This document shows positions 1 through 8,230 of a stretch of DNA of 64,000 nucleotides, in pieces (position 1 is the stretch's first letter; the number at the start of each line of letters is the position of its first letter). The stretch is from assembly GCA_018896025.1 (NCBI GenBank), contig JAHIND010000010.1:1-64000 (forward strand). Reading direction: 5' to 3'. Under the pieces are notes generated by a model, which was not told the origin of the DNA, searched no databases, and saw only the letters and a list, made by a program, of their open reading frames with translations. The position numbers and the translations under genes were made by a program. Source of the stretch: Pseudomonadota bacterium. GTDB lineage: Bacteria; Desulfobacterota; Desulfarculia; Desulfarculales; Desulfarculaceae.

Positions 1-56
1 GCAGCGACATGGGCAACGAGTGGCTGCTGGGCGTGCAGTTCCGCTTCGTCTTCTAA
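1..56 (+). CDS. Partial outer-membrane beta-barrel protein (C-terminal 17 residues)
   Basis: The window opens inside a gene whose last codons read SDMGNEWLLGVQFRFVF and then TAA. This matches, residue for residue apart from the first position, the C-termini of the two full paralogues that follow. The final phenylalanine in an alternating aromatic strand is the usual recognition signal for outer-membrane insertion by BamA. It is therefore the third (most upstream) copy of a tandem porin-like array; only its tail is visible. Confidence 0.8.
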   Translation, partial: SDMGNEWLLGVQFRFVF

Positions 57-86
57 GACGAATCTGAACGTCTGAAAAATCACCCC

Positions 87-125
87 AAGGAGGCCGGGGC
101 CTAGCGCCCCGGCCTCCTTTTTTTT
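87..125 (+). terminator. Intrinsic terminator of the first porin-like copy
   Basis: A 12-bp perfect stem (89-100 paired with 106-117) with a 5-nt loop is followed by an eight-T run. The GCCGGGGC core of the stem recurs in the terminators of both downstream paralogues. Confidence 0.9.
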
Positions 126-400
126 GCGCCCGCGCCCTGTCCGGCTCAAAATCCGCCTTACATCCCTCCTTTGGACATTTTTTTGTTTATGCTATTAACC
201 TTATGTTTTAGCTTATAAATAAAAATCGACTTTTATTCACACACTTGCGGGTTTTTCCCTTTAACGCATAGTTTTTACGCACTATATTCGGTGCGATTTA
301 TCTGTTGATTTTTGAAATGTTCGAGGGGTAAATTGGGCTAGGCTTTTAGTTGAGGAGCTATACCATACTCATTTGGAGGCCTTGCCGGGCAAGCAAGGCC
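126..400 (+). promoter_or_regulatory. AT-rich promoter region and leader hairpin of porin-like gene 1
   Basis: This stretch of the 353-bp gap before the gene at 479 is strikingly AT-rich against a GC-rich background and shows no gene of its own. At 344-368 lies a block, TTTTAGTTGAGGAGCTATAC, that recurs in front of the next paralogue (there TTTTAGTTTAGGTGCTATAC); its TATACC (359-364) is a plausible -10 element, but I see no convincing -35. The transcript would have a leader of over 100 nt, with a GGCCTTG/CAAGGCC hairpin at 378-400. Positions 401-478 hold the rest of the leader and an AGGAG ribosome-binding site at 466-470. Confidence 0.5.
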
Positions 401-478
401 ATCGGGAAGAGCCCCCATTCACAATTAGTGAAAGTGACGGGGGCGTTCATTGATACAGCGACAACAGGAGAAAACGAC

Positions 479-1612
479 ATGAGGAAGCTAGTTACCATTT
501 TGGTGGCGGTGGCGGCCATTGTGGCCATCTCCGTCCCGGCCATGGCGGTGGAGCCCTCCACCTACACCTACGAGATGGCCGCCCGTATGTTGACCGACAT
601 CGGTTGGAGCCAAAAGAGCAAAGAGCTCACCAACAACCAGAGCAGCGACGTGGGAACCTGGTTCACCAACCTAGCCGGCCACAGCTACCTGCGCGCCCGC
701 TTTTTCAGCGTGGACAAGAACGTGGGTGGCCGCATCGAGCTGGGTCTGAAGAGCTTGCAGCCTTCGGCCACGGTCAGCCTGCGTTACGCCTACGGCTTCT
801 GGCGCGTGGGCAACTGCCGCATCCTGGCCGGCCAGACCGACAACTGGTGGGGCTCCACGGCCTACGCTCCCAAGCAGTACATCGGCCTTAACCTGGACAG
901 CTCCCACCTGTTGATGTTCGGCTGGGGTGTTGTGTGGGGCCATCGTGTTCCGCAGGTGCAGTTCACCTACAACACCGACAAGTGGGGCGTGCAGTTCGCC
1001 CTGGAAGAGCCCCGCAACAAGAGTACCTGGAACGGCGCCACCGACGTGGACGCCACCTTCATCATGCCCCGTATGAGCTTGACCTTCATGGTCAAGTACG
1101 GCGCCTTCATGAGCAACCCCGGCGTGCTGTACGTAAAGCACGGCTATGAGGCCGGCGACACCGGCTCCGCCGACGAAGAGTGGGACACCCTGGCCTTTGT
1201 GCTGCCGATCAAGTTCACCGCCGGCGCCTTCACCCTGAAGTTCCAGGGTCACTATGGCAAGAACTTCGCGACTGAAATCCCCTTCTACGACACCAAGTGG
1301 ACCGCCCCGGTGCTCAACGGCTCCGAGGTTGAAGACACCATCATCTGGGGCGGCATGCTGGCCGGCGAATACTCCATTGGCAAGTTGATGCTCACCGCGG
1401 GCGTGGGCTATGAGAACTGGTCCAACGACACTTGGACCACCGACGACGAGATCACCCGCTGGGCCGCTTTCGTGGCGGTGCCTTACCAGTTCACCAAGAA
1501 CTTCGGCATCCACCCCGAGTTCGCCTACTACAATTATGGCGACAACCCCAACACCGGCAACGAGATGGGCAACGAGTGGTTGTTGGGCGTGCAGTTCCGC
1601 TTCGTCTTCTAG
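479..1612 (+). CDS. Porin-like outer-membrane beta-barrel protein, copy 1
   Basis: The 377-residue protein starts with a classical signal peptide (MRKLVTILVAVAAIVAI..., cleavage probably after AMA near residue 22). The mature part alternates polar and aromatic residues as in beta-strands and ends in FRFVF, with the terminal Phe expected of a BamA substrate. I chose ATG at 479 because AGGAG lies 8 nt upstream and the paralogue at 2007 begins at the same residue; in-frame codons further upstream are leader sequence. It is roughly 85% identical by eye to the next gene. The substrate is unknown: it could be a general porin or a channel specific for organic acids. It has its own leader and terminator, so it looks monocistronic and probably highly expressed. 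Confidence 0.8.
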   Translation: MRKLVTILVAVAAIVAISVPAMAVEPSTYTYEMAARMLTDIGWSQKSKELTNNQSSDVGTWFTNLAGHSYLRARFFSVDKNVGGRIELGLKSLQPSATVSLRYAYGFWRVGNCRILAGQTDNWWGSTAYAPKQYIGLNLDSSHLLMFGWGVVWGHRVPQVQFTYNTDKWGVQFALEEPRNKSTWNGATDVDATFIMPRMSLTFMVKYGAFMSNPGVLYVKHGYEAGDTGSADEEWDTLAFVLPIKFTAGAFTLKFQGHYGKNFATEIPFYDTKWTAPVLNGSEVEDTIIWGGMLAGEYSIGKLMLTAGVGYENWSNDTWTTDDEITRWAAFVAVPYQFTKNFGIHPEFAYYNYGDNPNTGNEMGNEWLLGVQFRFVF

Positions 1613-1644
1613 GACGATCCTGAACTTCTGATTAGATCGCCGCT

Positions 1645-1680
1645 AGGAGGCCGGGGCCAACGCCCCGGCCTCCTTTTTTT
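1645..1680 (+). terminator. Intrinsic terminator of porin-like gene 1
   Basis: Perfect 13-bp stem (1645-1657 with 1662-1674), 4-nt loop CAAC, then a T run to 1680. It is nearly identical to the terminator at 87-125. Confidence 0.92.
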
Positions 1681-1974
1681 GTCCCCCCCTGCCTAGATCA
1701 CCGGCCCTCCGCCCCGCGCAAGCCTCAAAACCCATTTTTTCATATATGCCTTAAACATTTTTATATGGTTTTTCACTTAAATTATGTGACCTAATTTATA
1801 TCAACTTGTTTTTATTATATTTTTATAACTTTTTTGCTATGAAATGAATTTTGCTATTTGGGATTTTTTTGTTTTGTATTTTAGTTTAGGTGCTATACTA
1901 TTTCCCAAGGTCTAACCTTGACAGGCAAACAAGGCGACCCGGATGCGCCTCGCTCCGAATAATCGAACGAGGCG
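1681..1974 (+). promoter_or_regulatory. AT-rich promoter region and structured leader of porin-like gene 2
   Basis: This AT-rich gap holds no gene. The block shared with copy 1 lies at 1879-1898, with TATACT (1894-1899) as candidate -10. Downstream, CAAGG (1906-1910), CCTTG (1916-1920) and CAAGG (1930-1934) can form two mutually exclusive hairpins that share the CCTTG. A further CGCCTCG/CGAGGCG hairpin spans 1946-1974. The CCTTG/CAAGG hairpin is also present in the leader of copy 1. The ribosome-binding site AGGAG lies just before ATG 2007. Confidence 0.5.
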
Positions 1975-2006
1975 AATGAGGTTAGGAGACAACAGGAGAA
2001 AACGAC

Positions 2007-3152
2007 ATGAAGAAGCTAGTTACCATTTTGGTGGCGGTGGCGGCCATGGTCGCCATATCCGTCCCGGCCTTGGCGGTGGAGCCATCGAGCTACACCTTTG
2101 ATATGGGCGCCCGCATGCTCACCGACATCGGTTGGCAGTCCAAGAGCGAAGAACTCACCAAAAATCAGAGCAGCGAAGTTGGTTCGTGGTTCGTCAACGT
2201 GCCGGCTCACAGCTACCTGCGGGCCCGCTTCTACAGCGTGGACAAGAACGTGGGCGGCCGCATCGAGCTGGGCCTTAAGAGCGTCCAGCCCGATGCCACG
2301 GTCAGCCTGCGTTATGCCTACGGCTACTGGCGGGTGGGCAACTGCCGCATACTGGCCGGTCAGACCGACAACTGGTTCGGGTCCACGGCCTTCGCCCCCA
2401 AGCAGTTTGTCGGCAACAGCATCAGCAACGGCTACACCACCAATCACCTGATGTTCATGGGCTGGGGCTTTGTGTGGCCCCACCGCGTGCCCCAGGTCCA
2501 ATTCACTTATGAGACCGACCAGTGGGGCATTCAGTTCGCTTTGGAAGAGCCCCGCAACAAGAGCACCCTGGACGACGCCAGCGATGTGGATAACGTGTTC
2601 ATCATGCCCCGCATGACCCTGACCGCCATGGTCCGCTACGGTGCCTTCATGTTCCAGCCCGGCGTGATGTACGTGAAGCACGGCTACGAGGCGGGCGACA
2701 CCGGCTCGTCCGACGAGGAATGGGACACCATGATTTTCTTGCTGCCCATCAAGTTCGCCGCCGGCCCCTTCACCCTCAAGTTCCAGGGCCACTACGGCAA
2801 GAACTTCGCGACCGAGATTCCCTTCTACGAGACCAAGTGGACCAAGCCGGTGCTCAACGGCTCCGAGGTTGAAGACACCATCATCTGGGGCGGTTCACTG
2901 GCCGGCGAGTACAAGATCGGCAAGCTGATGCTTACCGGTGGCGTGGGTTACGAGAACTGGTCCAACGACACCTGGACCAACGACGACGAGATCACCCGTT
3001 GGGCCGCTTTCGTGGCGGTGCCCTACCAGTTCACCACCAACTTCGGCATCCACCCCGAGTTCGCCTACTACAAGTACGGCGACAACCCCAACACCGGCGA
3101 AGACATGGGCAACGAGTGGGTGCTGGGCGTGCAGTTCCGCTTCATCTTCTAA
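2007..3152 (+). CDS. Porin-like outer-membrane beta-barrel protein, copy 2
   Basis: The 381-residue paralogue of the preceding gene has the same signal peptide (MKKLVTILVAVAAMVAI..., cleavage probably after ALA) and the same beta-barrel pattern, and ends in FRFIF. It differs mainly by a short insertion around residues 135-140 (SISNGYTTN), likely in an external loop. The ATG has AGGAG 8 nt upstream. Like copy 1 it has a long leader and a private terminator. It probably lies in the outer membrane as a porin or specific channel; the substrate cannot be read from the sequence. Confidence 0.8.
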   Translation: MKKLVTILVAVAAMVAISVPALAVEPSSYTFDMGARMLTDIGWQSKSEELTKNQSSEVGSWFVNVPAHSYLRARFYSVDKNVGGRIELGLKSVQPDATVSLRYAYGYWRVGNCRILAGQTDNWFGSTAFAPKQFVGNSISNGYTTNHLMFMGWGFVWPHRVPQVQFTYETDQWGIQFALEEPRNKSTLDDASDVDNVFIMPRMTLTAMVRYGAFMFQPGVMYVKHGYEAGDTGSSDEEWDTMIFLLPIKFAAGPFTLKFQGHYGKNFATEIPFYETKWTKPVLNGSEVEDTIIWGGSLAGEYKIGKLMLTGGVGYENWSNDTWTNDDEITRWAAFVAVPYQFTTNFGIHPEFAYYKYGDNPNTGEDMGNEWVLGVQFRFIF

Positions 3153-3183
3153 AACGAACCCAACCTCCGTGACGGCTAAATAA

Positions 3184-3219
3184 GGTAGGCCGGGGCCCCG
3201 CGCCCCGGCCTACCCTTTG
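3184..3219 (+). terminator. Terminator of porin-like gene 2
   Basis: A 13-bp stem (3184-3196 with 3202-3214) has a 5-nt loop and only a short T run. Compared with the other two copies the stem carries TAGG/CCTA in place of GAGG/CCTC, a compensatory change that keeps pairing. Confidence 0.75.
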
Positions 3220-3237
3220 TATTGGCCAGCTAACGAG

Positions 3238-4455
3238 TCAGGCTGCCTGACGCAGCCAAAGCCAGCCCGCGGCCAGGGCCAGGGTGATCAGGGTGACCGG
3301 CACCCCCACCCTGGCGTGCTGGCCCCAGGAAATGCGCACCCCCAGGCGGGCGGCTTGGTCCACCACGATGATGTTGGCGATGGAGCCCACGATGAACAGG
3401 TTGCCCGCCAGGGTGGAGGCCAGGGCCAGCACCGCGCCCCCTCCCGGCCCGGTGGCCGAAGGCAGCAGGAGCATAACCGCCGGCACGTTGGAAACCAGGT
3501 TGGAGAGCACCGCGCAGGCCCCGAAAAGCCAGGCCGGTTGGGCCAGGTCCACCCCCAGTTCGGCCAGGCCGCCGGTCATCCGGGCCAGGAGCCCCGCCTG
3601 GGCCAGGCAGTAGTTCACCACGAACAGGCCGGTGAACAGCACCAGCAGGGGCCAGTCGACCAGGGCCAGCACCCGGTTGGTGCGCATGTGCCGCGAGCAC
3701 AGCAGCAAGCCCGCCCCGGCCAGGGCCGCCACCTCGCGAGGCCAGGGGCTGAACAAAAAGGCGGCCACCAAACCCAGCAGCACCGCCGCGCCCTTCAGGG
3801 TCTGCCATAGATCGAAGGGCGGGGTGTCCAGGGCCGGAACCGGGGTGGAGGCCTGCCAGCGCCCCCGGAAACTCCCGGCGATAACCAGCCACACCACGGC
3901 CAAACCAACGGCCGCCGGGGCCAGGGCGTCGGCCAGATAGCCGGGGAAGGACAGGCCCAGCACCTGGCCGATGAGCATGTTCTGGGGGTTGCCGATCAGG
4001 GTGGCCGCGGAGCCCACGTTGGCCGCGCAAGCCAGGCCCAGCAGATAGGGGACCGGGTTCAGCCCGCGCCGGGCGCACAGCTCCACCAGGACGGGGGCCA
4101 TGGCCAGGCACACGATATCATTGGCCAAAAGCGAGGAGAGCACCCCGGAGACGGCCACGATCTGGGCCAGCAGAACCTGGGGGGAGTGCCTAAGGGAGGC
4201 CAGGCGGCGCACCACCCAGGAATAGAAGCCGCCCAGGCGGAACTGGGCGGACACGATCATCAGGCCGAACAACAGGGCCAGGGTGGGCATGTCCACCGCC
4301 TGACCCACCTGGCCCATGGGCAGCCTTCCGGCGGCCACCAGGACGATGGCCCCCAGCAGGGCCACCCCGCTGCGGTCCAAAGCCAGGCCGGGCAGGCGGC
4401 CCAGGATCATGCCCAGGTAGACCAACCCAAAAACCGCCAGAACCAAGCCGCTCAT
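3238..4455 (-). CDS. SLC13/ArsB-type anion permease
   Basis: The 405-residue protein is almost entirely hydrophobic, with about ten to twelve predicted membrane helices. It carries the two half-motifs typical of the ion-transporter superfamily: SSLLANDIVCLAMAPV near residue 110 and GNPQNMLIGQVLG near residue 155, with an SNVPAVMLLLP repeat in the second half. These features fit the citrate-transporter/ArsB/NhaD Pfam group. The gene starts 30 bp downstream of prmA on the same strand and may be co-transcribed with it. The substrate (sulfate, dicarboxylate, arsenite or Na+/H+) is not determinable. Confidence 0.75.
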   Translation of the reverse strand: MSGLVLAVFGLVYLGMILGRLPGLALDRSGVALLGAIVLVAAGRLPMGQVGQAVDMPTLALLFGLMIVSAQFRLGGFYSWVVRRLASLRHSPQVLLAQIVAVSGVLSSLLANDIVCLAMAPVLVELCARRGLNPVPYLLGLACAANVGSAATLIGNPQNMLIGQVLGLSFPGYLADALAPAAVGLAVVWLVIAGSFRGRWQASTPVPALDTPPFDLWQTLKGAAVLLGLVAAFLFSPWPREVAALAGAGLLLCSRHMRTNRVLALVDWPLLVLFTGLFVVNYCLAQAGLLARMTGGLAELGVDLAQPAWLFGACAVLSNLVSNVPAVMLLLPSATGPGGGAVLALASTLAGNLFIVGSIANIIVVDQAARLGVRISWGQHARVGVPVTLITLALAAGWLWLRQAA

Positions 4456-4485
4456 TTGCTTTGCCCTGGGCCCTCGGCCCTGGTT

Positions 4486-5334
4486 TCAGGTGTTTTTAAC
4501 CAGCCCCAAGGCCAGCCAGCCCCCCCCCGAGCGCCTGGCCTGGGCCGTCAGCCCCAACTCCTCGAAGAAGCGGATTATATCCCCGCCCGCCTCCCGGCGA
4601 AAGCCGCTGGTAACCAGCCAACCGCCGGGGACCAGGGCCTTGGCCATGGTGGGCCCGGCCAGCTTGAGAATGGGGCCGGGCAGGTTGGCCGCCACCAGGG
4701 CGCAGGGACCGGCCAGGACCCGGTGGTCGGCCAGGGCGAAGTTCACCAGGGGACCGGCTAGGGGGTTCAGCGCCCGGTTGCGGGCCGTGGCCCTACGGCT
4801 GGCTGGGTCCGGGTCCAAGGCCAGCACCGGCATCCTGCCCTTGAGGGCCAGGGCCAGGGCCAGGACCCCGGTGCCCGCGCCCACGTCCGCCGCCGGGCCG
4901 GGGGGCAGGGCTCCCAGCTCGCCGGCGGTCAGCAATGCCAGCAGCTCCAGGTTGAGCAGGGTGCTGGGGTGATCGCCCGCCCCGAAGGCGGTTCCAGGAT
5001 CGATAACTAATATTTTTTCCGAGGCGGGCAGCCCCATCCAGGCCGGGGCCATGGACAGGCCCGGACCCAGGGGAAGCGGCCGGGGAGAGCTCCAGGCCTG
5101 GGCGGTGTCGGCGGCCTCCACGGCCTGCATCCGGGGCGGGTCCAGGCCTTGCTCCGCGGCCAGGTCCGCCAGACGTCCGGACAAGCCATCTGCCTGTAAC
5201 CACAGGGATATAATCTCCGGGCCTTGCTGCATAAGCCGGAGGGCCCCCTCTCGGCGCAGCCTGCGCCCCAGGGCCCGTCCCTCCTGGGCCGTGGGCAGGT
5301 GGAAGCGCGCCTCCAGCCAAGCACAAGGGCTCAT
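4486..5334 (-). CDS. prmA: Ribosomal protein L11 methyltransferase (PrmA-like)
   Basis: The 282-residue protein shows the hallmarks of PrmA: IDPGTAFGAGDHPST (about residues 110-124) just before the SAM-binding loop DVGAGTGVLALALA, and a post-II motif AANLPGPIL where PrmA has N-x-x-x catalytic-site residues. PrmA transfers methyl groups from SAM to lysines and the N-terminus of L11. The N-terminal ~85 residues correspond to the L11-binding domain but are divergent. It heads a likely two-gene operon with the permease. Confidence 0.85.
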   Translation of the reverse strand: MSPCAWLEARFHLPTAQEGRALGRRLRREGALRLMQQGPEIISLWLQADGLSGRLADLAAEQGLDPPRMQAVEAADTAQAWSSPRPLPLGPGLSMAPAWMGLPASEKILVIDPGTAFGAGDHPSTLLNLELLALLTAGELGALPPGPAADVGAGTGVLALALALKGRMPVLALDPDPASRRATARNRALNPLAGPLVNFALADHRVLAGPCALVAANLPGPILKLAGPTMAKALVPGGWLVTSGFRREAGGDIIRFFEELGLTAQARRSGGGWLALGLVKNT

Positions 5335-5408
5335 GATCCGGGCCGCTCCCAGGCCCCTTGCATCGGCGGGTTGAGAGGCATCTCACACCATTCTAGTAGA
5401 AAAATCGA

Positions 5409-5437
5409 TTGCACCACTTGCGAAAGGCCTTTTTAAT
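5409..5437 (+). promoter_or_regulatory. Candidate promoter of the selenoprotein gene
   Basis: TTGCAC (5409-5414) and TTTAAT (5432-5437) are separated by 17 bp in an AT-rich divergent gap. An overlapping alternative is TTGCGA at 5418 with CATATT at 5441. This is sequence resemblance only. Confidence 0.35.
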
Positions 5438-5500
5438 TGCCATATTCTATGTCATAAGGATGCATTTTAATTAGCTCCCCGGACGGAAAGGACGAACACC

Positions 5501-5839
5501 ATGGTCGAAGTTACCCCCGCGGCCAGTGAAGCCATTCAGGGCTTCATGAAAGAAAAAGATATGAATCAGCCGTTGAGGGTTTTCCTGCAAAGCGGCGGCT
5601 GAGGCGGCCCCAGCCTGCGCTTGGTTCTGGATGAACCAAAGGAAAACGACGACAAGTACGAGATCGACGGTCTGACCTATCTTATTGATAAGGACCTGGC
5701 TTCCACCAGTGGTAAAGTCACGGTGGACTTCGTGGACAACGGTTGGCAGCAGGGCTTCACGGTCAACGCCGAGAAACCCCTGGGCGGCGACGGCGCCAGC
5801 TGCTCCACCAGCGGCTGCGGCTCCAGCTGTAGTCACTAA
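5501..5839 (+). CDS. HesB/IscA-like selenoprotein (in-frame UGA at codon 34)
   Basis: Reading from ATG 5501 gives a 112-residue protein if TGA at 5600-5602 is read as selenocysteine (U34). The context is QSGGUGGPSLRLVLDEP, with U at the place of the first conserved cysteine of the HesB/IscA fold. The protein then continues in frame through a normal A-type-carrier beta-rich domain and ends in a cysteine-rich tail, CSTSGCGSSCSH. A GGAAAGGA ribosome-binding site precedes the ATG, whereas nothing suitable precedes the ATG at 5621 that would start after the UGA. HesB-like selenoproteins are a known family in Geobacter-like and sulfate-reducing bacteria. The role is probably iron-sulfur or redox/metal handling, but is not established. 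A conventional caller would truncate or miss the N-terminal third. Confidence 0.85.
5600..5630 (+). promoter_or_regulatory. SECIS-like hairpin after the UGA codon
   Basis: Directly after UGA (5600-5602), CCAG (5610-5613) pairs with CTGG (5627-5630) and CC (5614-5615) with GG (5623-5624). This leaves a bulged UU (5625-5626) and a 7-nt apical loop. A short hairpin with a bulged U about 10-25 nt after UGA is what SelB recognises in bacteria. A competing hairpin GGTTC/GAACC lies at 5623-5637. Confidence 0.6.
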
Positions 5840-5858
5840 AAATACGATCTGAATAATT

Positions 5859-5896
5859 CCGGAGGCGGGTGACCATGCCCGCCTCCGGGATGTTTT
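5859..5896 (+). terminator. Intrinsic terminator of the selenoprotein gene
   Basis: An 11-bp perfect stem (5859-5869 with 5878-5888) with an 8-nt loop is followed shortly by five Ts, 20 bp after the stop codon. It lies against the end of the convergent gene. Confidence 0.85.
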
Positions 5897-6357
5897 TAGG
5901 GCTGCAACGAGGCCAGTTGGTCCCGCAGGGCGGCGGCGGACCCGCCCGCCTTTTCCAGGGCCCCGTCTATGGCCGCCAGGCAGGACTTGACCACTGGGTT
6001 CAGGGGACGGCTGCGTCCCAGGGCGGCCCGCAGGGTGGCCAGGTCGGCCTTGAGGTCTTTGGCGGCGGTGGGCCCCAGGTCCAGATCCTGGGCGGCGATG
6101 CGCTCCAGAAGCGCCTCCAAATCCGGGGCCTTCTCAGCCCCGGCCGCGCCTTGCAGCTCCTCGCCGCCCTGGGGGGTCAGGCGCACCGCACCACTGAGGC
6201 TGGCCATCTCCAGGTAGCCTCCGTCCATCAGCTCCAGGCTGATGGTTTCCGTGGCCCCCCGGTCCAAACCAACCGCCTCGCCGGCGGTCCACATGTTGGC
6301 CTTGTCCCCGGCGGCGGCTATGGCCCTGAGGAACTCCAAGCTTTTTACTTCGTCCAT
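5896..6357 (-). CDS. Small hypothetical protein, possibly winged-helix
   Basis: The 153-residue protein starts at MDEVKSLEFLR, chosen because GGGAGAAGG lies directly upstream; an in-frame ATG 8 codons earlier lacks this. The first ~80 residues (SLEFLRAIAAAGDKANMWTA ... SLELMDGGYLEMASL ... VRLTPQGGEEL) have the helix-helix-wing rhythm of winged-helix DNA-binding domains. The C-terminal half is helical and leucine/alanine-rich, perhaps a coiled coil. I do not recognise a named family. It is transcribed away from the divergent radical SAM operon and could regulate it (guess). Confidence 0.55.
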   Translation of the reverse strand: MDEVKSLEFLRAIAAAGDKANMWTAGEAVGLDRGATETISLELMDGGYLEMASLSGAVRLTPQGGEELQGAAGAEKAPDLEALLERIAAQDLDLGPTAAKDLKADLATLRAALGRSRPLNPVVKSCLAAIDGALEKAGGSAAALRDQLASLQP

Positions 6358-6487
6358 GCCTTCTCCCGCTGGTTGGGGCATCCCGCAAGAGGCCTCCGCC
6401 CCCGGCTGGCGGCCGGGTCAATAACGGGGCCCTGTGCTATATTTACACTACTTAGGCCGACTTACCAAAGCAAAGGATAATCCGCCC

Positions 6488-8224
6488 TTGCCCTCTTCCA
6501 CCTGGCCTCTGGCCCAACATCACCGAGCCCTTTTGGCCGCCGAGACCGGCGCGGTGGTCAAGGACCCCGGCGGACGGCTCAACGTGGCCCTGATCTTCCC
6601 CAACACCTACCAGGTGGGCATGGCCAACCTGGGCCTGCACGCCATCTACCGGATCATCAACCAACGGGCCGACGCCCTGTGCGAGCGGGCCTTTTTGCCG
6701 GGCCGGGCCGAGGAGCCGCTGTACGCCAAGACCGGCGCGCCGCTTCTCACCCTGGAGTCTTCCCGGCCGGTGGCCTCCTTTGATCTGGTGCTGGCCAGCC
6801 TTTGCTTTGAAAACGACGCCCCCAACCTTCTTAAAATGCTCACCCATGCCGGGCTGGGCACCCGCCGGGTGCACCGCCGGGGCCCCTGGGTGGTGGCCGG
6901 GGGTGTGTACCCCATGCTCAACCCCGAGCCCCTGGCCGAGGTCATGGACGCCTTTGTGCTGGGCGAGGCCGAGGTGGTGCTGGAGCCCTTCCTGGAGGCC
7001 TTCATGGCTCTGGGCGGCGAGAGCCAGGATCAGGCCCTGGCCCGCCTGGCCCAGCAGGTGCCCGGCTTTTACGCCCCCTCCCTGTACCAGGCGGCCTATG
7101 GCCCCGGCGGCGAGCTGATCTCCTTCACCCCGGAGCCGGGCCTGCCCCCCAAGGTGGCCGCGCCCAAGTACCGGGGACCGGCCAGCGGCCTGGCCCGCAG
7201 CGTCATCTCCGCGCCGGGGGTGGAGTTCGGGGAGATGACCCTCATTGAGGTGGGCCGCGGTTGCGGCCATGGCTGCCGCTTCTGCGCCGCCGGGCACATC
7301 TACCGCCCGCCCCGCCTGGGCGAGGCCCAAGACTTCGCGCCCCTGGCCCTGGAGACGGCCGCCCATGGCGGCAAGCTGGGCCTGGTCTCGGCGGCGGTGA
7401 GCGACATCGAGGGCGTGGCCGAGCTGGCCCAGGAGATCGTGGCCGCCGGGGGTTCGCTGTCGGTGTCCAGCCTTAGGGCCGACCGCCTCACTCCCGGCCT
7501 GGCCTCGGCCCTGGCCGCCAGCCGCCACCAGACCGTGGCCCTGGCCCCGGAGGCGGGCAGCCAGCGCCTGCGCCAAATCATCAACAAGCACCTGGACGAG
7601 GACGACCTGGGCCGGGCGGTGGAGACCCTGATCAGCGCCGGGGTGCCCAACCTGCGCCTGTATTTCATGGTGGGCCTGCCCGGCGAAGAAGACACGGACA
7701 TCGACCAGATGATCGATCTGGTGCGTGCCCTACGCCAGCAGGTGGTGAGCTTCTCCCGGGCCAAGGGCCACCTGGGGCGGGTCACGGTGAGCCTCAACGC
7801 CTTCGTGCCCAAGCCCTTCACTCCCTTCCAGTGGGAGCCCATGGCCCCTCTGAAGCTCATCAAGGCCAGGGTGAAGCAAGTGCAAAAGGCCCTGGCCGGG
7901 GCGGCCAACCTCAAGGTGATCAGCGACGTGCCCAAGTACGCCCGCCTCCAGGCGGTGCTGGCTCGGGGCGACCGCCGCCTCATCCCCTTGCTGGAGCTCT
8001 TGGCCCAGGGCCAGGCCCCGGAGCGGGCCTACACCGAGGCCGGGATCGACCCGGAATTCTACGCCCACCGCCGCCGGGAAAAGGACGAGCTTTTGCCCTG
8101 GGACTTTATTGACCACGGCATCAGCCGGGACTATCTTTGGGGCGAGGCCCAGCGGGCCGAACGCCAGGCCCAGAGCCCGCCCTGCCAACCTGACACTTGC
8201 CGCCGCTGCGGCGCCTGTTCCTGA
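6488..8224 (+). CDS. Radical SAM protein with B12-binding-like N-terminus (TIGR03960-like)
   Basis: The ~578-residue protein has an N-terminal Rossmann-like region (LNVALIFPNTYQVGMANLG) as in B12-binding radical SAM enzymes. The cluster motif GRGCGHGCRFCAAGHIYRPPR (CxxxCxxC) lies near residue 255, followed by a typical radical SAM barrel with the GLPGE motif. The C-terminus ends in a cysteine-rich CRRCGACS. I place the start at TTG 6488 because AAAGGA lies 10 nt upstream and homologues begin near here; a GTG at 6434 would add 18 unlikely residues. The family is uncharacterised and is sometimes fused or adjacent to a TIGR03936 domain. It heads an apparent operon with the DUF6178 gene (6-bp gap) and ubiE. 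Confidence 0.8.
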   Translation: MPSSTWPLAQHHRALLAAETGAVVKDPGGRLNVALIFPNTYQVGMANLGLHAIYRIINQRADALCERAFLPGRAEEPLYAKTGAPLLTLESSRPVASFDLVLASLCFENDAPNLLKMLTHAGLGTRRVHRRGPWVVAGGVYPMLNPEPLAEVMDAFVLGEAEVVLEPFLEAFMALGGESQDQALARLAQQVPGFYAPSLYQAAYGPGGELISFTPEPGLPPKVAAPKYRGPASGLARSVISAPGVEFGEMTLIEVGRGCGHGCRFCAAGHIYRPPRLGEAQDFAPLALETAAHGGKLGLVSAAVSDIEGVAELAQEIVAAGGSLSVSSLRADRLTPGLASALAASRHQTVALAPEAGSQRLRQIINKHLDEDDLGRAVETLISAGVPNLRLYFMVGLPGEEDTDIDQMIDLVRALRQQVVSFSRAKGHLGRVTVSLNAFVPKPFTPFQWEPMAPLKLIKARVKQVQKALAGAANLKVISDVPKYARLQAVLARGDRRLIPLLELLAQGQAPERAYTEAGIDPEFYAHRRREKDELLPWDFIDHGISRDYLWGEAQRAERQAQSPPCQPDTCRRCGACS

Positions 8225-8230
8225 GGAATA

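Noticed and set aside
5600..5602. Reading the in-frame TGA as a sequencing error or a disrupted gene
   Set aside because: The frame and family similarity continue without any shift, a SECIS-like hairpin follows at once, HesB-like selenoproteins are known in this group, and a selenium-type YedF is present.
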